A stretch of DNA of 14,700 bases from DASPLH01 sp035627675 (GTDB lineage: Bacteria; Acidobacteriota; Terriglobia; Terriglobales; Acidobacteriaceae). A program made the translations under genes and the position numbers. The stretch's first letter is position 1. Each line of letters starts with the position of its first letter. The notes beneath the pieces were generated by a model. That model saw only the letters and a list, made by a program, of their open reading frames with translations. It was not told where the DNA came from and did not search any database. Positions 12,478 to 14,700 of the stretch are shown here, in pieces. The stretch is from positions 1 through 14,700 of the forward strand of contig DASPLH010000179.1 in assembly GCA_035627675.1 (NCBI GenBank). Direction: 5' to 3'.

Positions 12478-13136
12478 TACGCCACCTCCGCCTTGCGCTT
12501 CGGAGCCGAAGCCTTCAGCGAGTTCTGCAGCTTTTCCAGCGCGGGACGCGAGAAGATCGCGCGGTCATAACGCAGCAGGTGGTACGGATGAACTTCCGGT
12601 CCGTACAGCATCTCGACACCCGCGATGTTGCGCGCGCTCAATTCGAGGTTCGCGTTCTCGGCGCTTCCGGCTTCGACCAGCAGTGCGGTCTTCTCGACCT
12701 TCAATGCGTCGAGCGCCTGCTTCACGGCCTTCGTCTTGGTCTCCTTCAGGTCGAAGGACTCGACGACGACCAGCTTGCCGTCCGACAGCTTCGCGGCCAG
12801 AGCCGAGCGCAGGGCGCCCAGCAGCTTCTTGCGCGGGAACTGGTAGTCATACGAGCGGGGCTGCGGTCCGTGGACCGTGCCGCCGTGACGCCACAGTGGC
12901 GAACGGATCGAGCCGACGCGAGCGCGGCCCGTGCCCTTCTGACGCCACAGCTTCTTGCCCGAACCGCTGACCAGCTTGCGGTTCTTCGTGGCGTGCGTGC
13001 CGGAACGCTGTCCGGCGCGGTAGTGCTTTACCGCCTCCCAGAGCAGGTCCTCGTTGATCGCGCCGAAGACTTCATCGGCGAGATCGAAGGTGCCTACTTT
13101 CTGGCCCGCCAAATTCACTACATCGATGCTTGCCAT
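12477..13136 (-). CDS. rplD: 50S ribosomal protein L4
   Basis: This 219-residue protein reaches the exit-tunnel constriction with an extended loop. In E. coli it also represses the S10 operon by acting on the leader. The globular start IDVVNLAGQKVGTFDL, the loop with RSGTHATKNRKLVSGSGKKLWRQ followed by KGTGRARVGSIRSPLWRHGGTVHGP, and the C-terminal LLVEAGSAENANLELSARNI and HPYHLLRYDRAIFSRPALEKL are as expected. The ATG at 13136 follows AAGGG with 5 nt spacing. The stop overlaps rplW. No leader-binding target for L4 can be judged because the operon start lies beyond tuf. Confidence 0.98.
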   Translation of the reverse strand: MASIDVVNLAGQKVGTFDLADEVFGAINEDLLWEAVKHYRAGQRSGTHATKNRKLVSGSGKKLWRQKGTGRARVGSIRSPLWRHGGTVHGPQPRSYDYQFPRKKLLGALRSALAAKLSDGKLVVVESFDLKETKTKAVKQALDALKVEKTALLVEAGSAENANLELSARNIAGVEMLYGPEVHPYHLLRYDRAIFSRPALEKLQNSLKASAPKRKAEVA

Positions 13137-13215
13137 TTTTTCCCTTCATCTGTCCCCGCATCTCCGGCGAGGACCTTGCTGGCCGCCCGTCAATTTACAG
13201 CCGCGGGAGGCGTCT

Positions 13216-13251
13216 TAGGTTGGGCGGCCAAGGCCGCCCAGGTCGAACCTA
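13216..13251. repeat. Nested hairpin containing the rplC stop codon
   Basis: TAGGTT (13216-13221) pairs with AACCTA (13246-13251), whose last three bases are the rplC stop codon in complement. Inside, GGGCGGC (13222-13228) pairs perfectly with GCCGCCC (13233-13239) around CAAG. The only irregularity is a 6-nt bulge at 13240-13245. No U-tract is present. Confidence 0.7.
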
Positions 13252-13989
13252 CTTGCCCTTTGCGGCGCGCTTGGAAGCCTTCAACGGGTTGATCGTCGTG
13301 CCTTCACCGGAGAATCCGCGACGCTCTCTCGGCGGCTTCTTTGCCCTGGTGATCATCACGTACCCGTCCTTCGGACCCGGCACGGCGCCTTCCACCACGA
13401 TCAGGTTCTCTTCCTTATCGATACCGAGGACGCGCAGGTTGCGAGTCGTGATCGTCACGTTTCCCATGTGGCCGCTCATGCGCTGGCCCTTGAACACGCG
13501 CGACGGGAACGACGATGCGCCGATCGAACCCTGCACCTGGAACATGTGCCCGTGCGAACCCGGACCGCCGCCAAACTTGTGGCGCTTCACGACGCCGGCG
13601 AAGCCGCGACCCTTGCTGGTGCCGACTACGTCAACGAACTTTTCGCCGTCGAACAGATCGACCAGGATCTTGTCGCCGACCTTCACCGCGCCGTTGCCAT
13701 CGGCGGTATCCGCAGCCCCGTCGGTCACGACGGCGACCTCGCGGATGAACTTCACCGGCGGCAGGTTGTTCTTTTCGAAGTGCCCCTTCATCGGCTTGGT
13801 GAGACGCGATTCCTTCACGAACTCGACCAGCCCGATCTGGGCGGCAACATAGCCGTCACGCGTGGCCGTCTTCAGCTGCGTAACGACGCAAGGGCCGGCC
13901 TGCAGCACGGTGACCGGGCGAACTTCGCCCTTGTCATCGAACAGCTGCGTCATGCCGACCTTTCTTCCGAGAATTCCGTTGACTGACAT
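13249..13989 (-). CDS. rplC: 50S ribosomal protein L3
   Basis: This 246-residue early-assembly protein reaches towards the peptidyl-transferase centre. The N-terminus GILGRKVGMTQLFDDKGEV, then VTVLQAGPCVVTQLKT, the core GRGFAGVVKRHKFGGGPGSHGH and SRVFKGQRMSGHMGN are diagnostic. The glutamine methylated by PrmB in E. coli (in GQNQTPG) is not present. The loop here reads GSIGASSFPS, as in many other phyla. The body is about 35 residues longer than E. coli L3 (209). The ATG at 13989 was chosen over one at 14034 for its family N-terminus and a GGAG 8 nt upstream. Confidence 0.98.
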   Translation of the reverse strand: MSVNGILGRKVGMTQLFDDKGEVRPVTVLQAGPCVVTQLKTATRDGYVAAQIGLVEFVKESRLTKPMKGHFEKNNLPPVKFIREVAVVTDGAADTADGNGAVKVGDKILVDLFDGEKFVDVVGTSKGRGFAGVVKRHKFGGGPGSHGHMFQVQGSIGASSFPSRVFKGQRMSGHMGNVTITTRNLRVLGIDKEENLIVVEGAVPGPKDGYVMITRAKKPPRERRGFSGEGTTINPLKASKRAAKGK

Positions 13990-14051
13990 TGTCTTTTCTC
14001 CATCATGCCCGTGCGATTGGCGCACCGACGGCACTGTGAGTCACAACCAAG

Positions 14052-14102
14052 CTCCTGAGCTACTAAGCTGCTAAGCAGCTCGGCAACTCAGTAGCCCGGC
14101 AG

Positions 14103-14107
<5 letters not shown>
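14052..14107. repeat. Degenerate 8-nt tandem repeat at the rpsJ stop
   Basis: Seven octamers can be laid end to end from 14052, beginning CTCCTGAG, CTACTAAG and CTGCTAAG. The later units are more diverged (such as CAGCTCGG, CAACTCAG, TAGCCCGG). The array runs into the rpsJ TAG stop codon (14103-14105). Its last part can also fold, with GTAGC (14091-14095) pairing GCTAC (14102-14106). The period differs from the heptamers elsewhere in the window. Function is unknown. Confidence 0.65.
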
Positions 14108-14429
<322 letters not shown>

Positions 14430-14492
14430 GATTGCCTCAAAGATCTTGCGGTCTTTTCGTCGCCGCCGACGCTCGACTGCTGTGGGGGATGA

Positions 14493-14517
14493 CGTGGGCG
14501 CCTCAACGACGCCCACG
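14493..14517. repeat. Perfect 8-bp hairpin between tuf and rpsJ
   Basis: CGTGGGCG (14493-14500) and CGCCCACG (14510-14517) are perfect arms with a 9-nt loop. In the mRNA the stem begins 11 nt after the tuf stop. It could be a partial terminator or an mRNA-processing site between tuf and the S10 genes. A C-run rather than a U-run follows, which argues against intrinsic termination. Confidence 0.65.
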
Positions 14518-14528
14518 CAGTTTCACAA

Positions 14529-14700
14529 TTACTGCAGGATCTCGGTGATCGTTCCGGCGCCCACCGTGCGGCCGCCCTCGCGGATCGCGAAGCGCAGGCC
14601 CTTTTCCATCGCGACCGGCGTGATCAGCTCGATCGTCAGGGTCACGTTGTCGCCCGGCATCACCATCTCCGTGCCTTCCGGCAGCTCGGCCACGCCCGTC
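14529..14700 (-). CDS. tuf: Elongation factor Tu, C-terminal part (cut by window edge)
   Basis: The last 57 codons of EF-Tu are visible, 56 residues plus the stop, reading in from beyond position 14700. EF-Tu is the GTPase that brings aminoacyl-tRNA to the ribosome. Only the C-terminal beta-barrel (domain III) is in the window. Segments VAELPEGTEMVMPGDNV, IELITPVAMEKGLRFAIREG and the terminal GGRTVGAGTITEIL followed by Q are the standard ending. No start, GTPase domain or promoter can be seen. The strand and the 99-nt gap place it directly upstream of rpsJ, so it may share the transcript. Confidence 0.98.
   Translation of the reverse strand, partial: TGVAELPEGTEMVMPGDNVTLTIELITPVAMEKGLRFAIREGGRTVGAGTITEILQ

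Noticed and set aside
14430..14516. Extended N-terminus of S10 from a GTG at 14516
   Set aside because: The added 29 residues are unlike any S10 sequence and overlap a hairpin. The ATG at 14429 has a Shine-Dalgarno and the family start.

Overview
The window is one long block of housekeeping genes, all on the minus strand. It is the bacterial S10-spc ribosomal-protein cluster followed by secY, adk and map. In transcription order, from high to low coordinates, it holds: the 3' end of tuf, rpsJ, rplC, rplD, rplW, rplB, rpsS, rplV, rpsC, rplP, rpmC, rpsQ, rplN, rplX, rplE, rpsN (zinc type), rpsH, rplF, rplR, rpsE, rpmD, rplO, secY, adk and map. Every gene is intact except tuf, which the window edge cuts. 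No gene is missing from the canonical order. I see no mobile element, CRISPR array, RNA gene or foreign insertion.

The DNA is GC-rich. The proteins suggest a mesophilic Gram-negative-type bacterium, and Acidobacteriota is my best guess. The pointers are the L16 and L2 sequences, the lysine/alanine tail on L22, the zinc-type S14, and an adenylate kinase with a Cys-Cys-Cys-Asp LID. This is an inference from recalled sequence resemblance, not a database result. Long plus-strand reading frames opposite almost every gene are GC shadows.

Layout. From 14700 to about 8100 is the S10 half plus rplN and rplX. From 8100 to 1811 is the rest of spc through secY. From 1738 to 271 are adk and map, which overlap by 17 nt. 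Positions 1-270 are a non-coding, repeat-bearing spacer. Together the genes supply ribosomal proteins of both subunits, an elongation factor, the Sec protein-export channel, adenylate homeostasis and N-terminal methionine removal.

The unusual part lies between the genes. A few junctions are tightly coupled: rplD/rplW and rpmC/rpsQ overlap as TAATG, rpsE/rpmD are 2 nt apart, and adk/map overlap. Many other junctions carry spacers of about 60-230 nt, which is long for this operon. Those spacers are rich in perfect GC-rich inverted repeats that lie on, or a few nt past, a stop codon, or directly 5' of the next Shine-Dalgarno. None has a U-tract, so they do not look like intrinsic terminators. 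Three spacers also hold degenerate short-period tandem repeats: 7-nt units downstream of map and in front of rplP, and 8-nt units between rpsJ and rplC. I found no new defence or metabolic system. These intergenic RNA-structure and repeat patterns are the best candidates for undescribed biology here.
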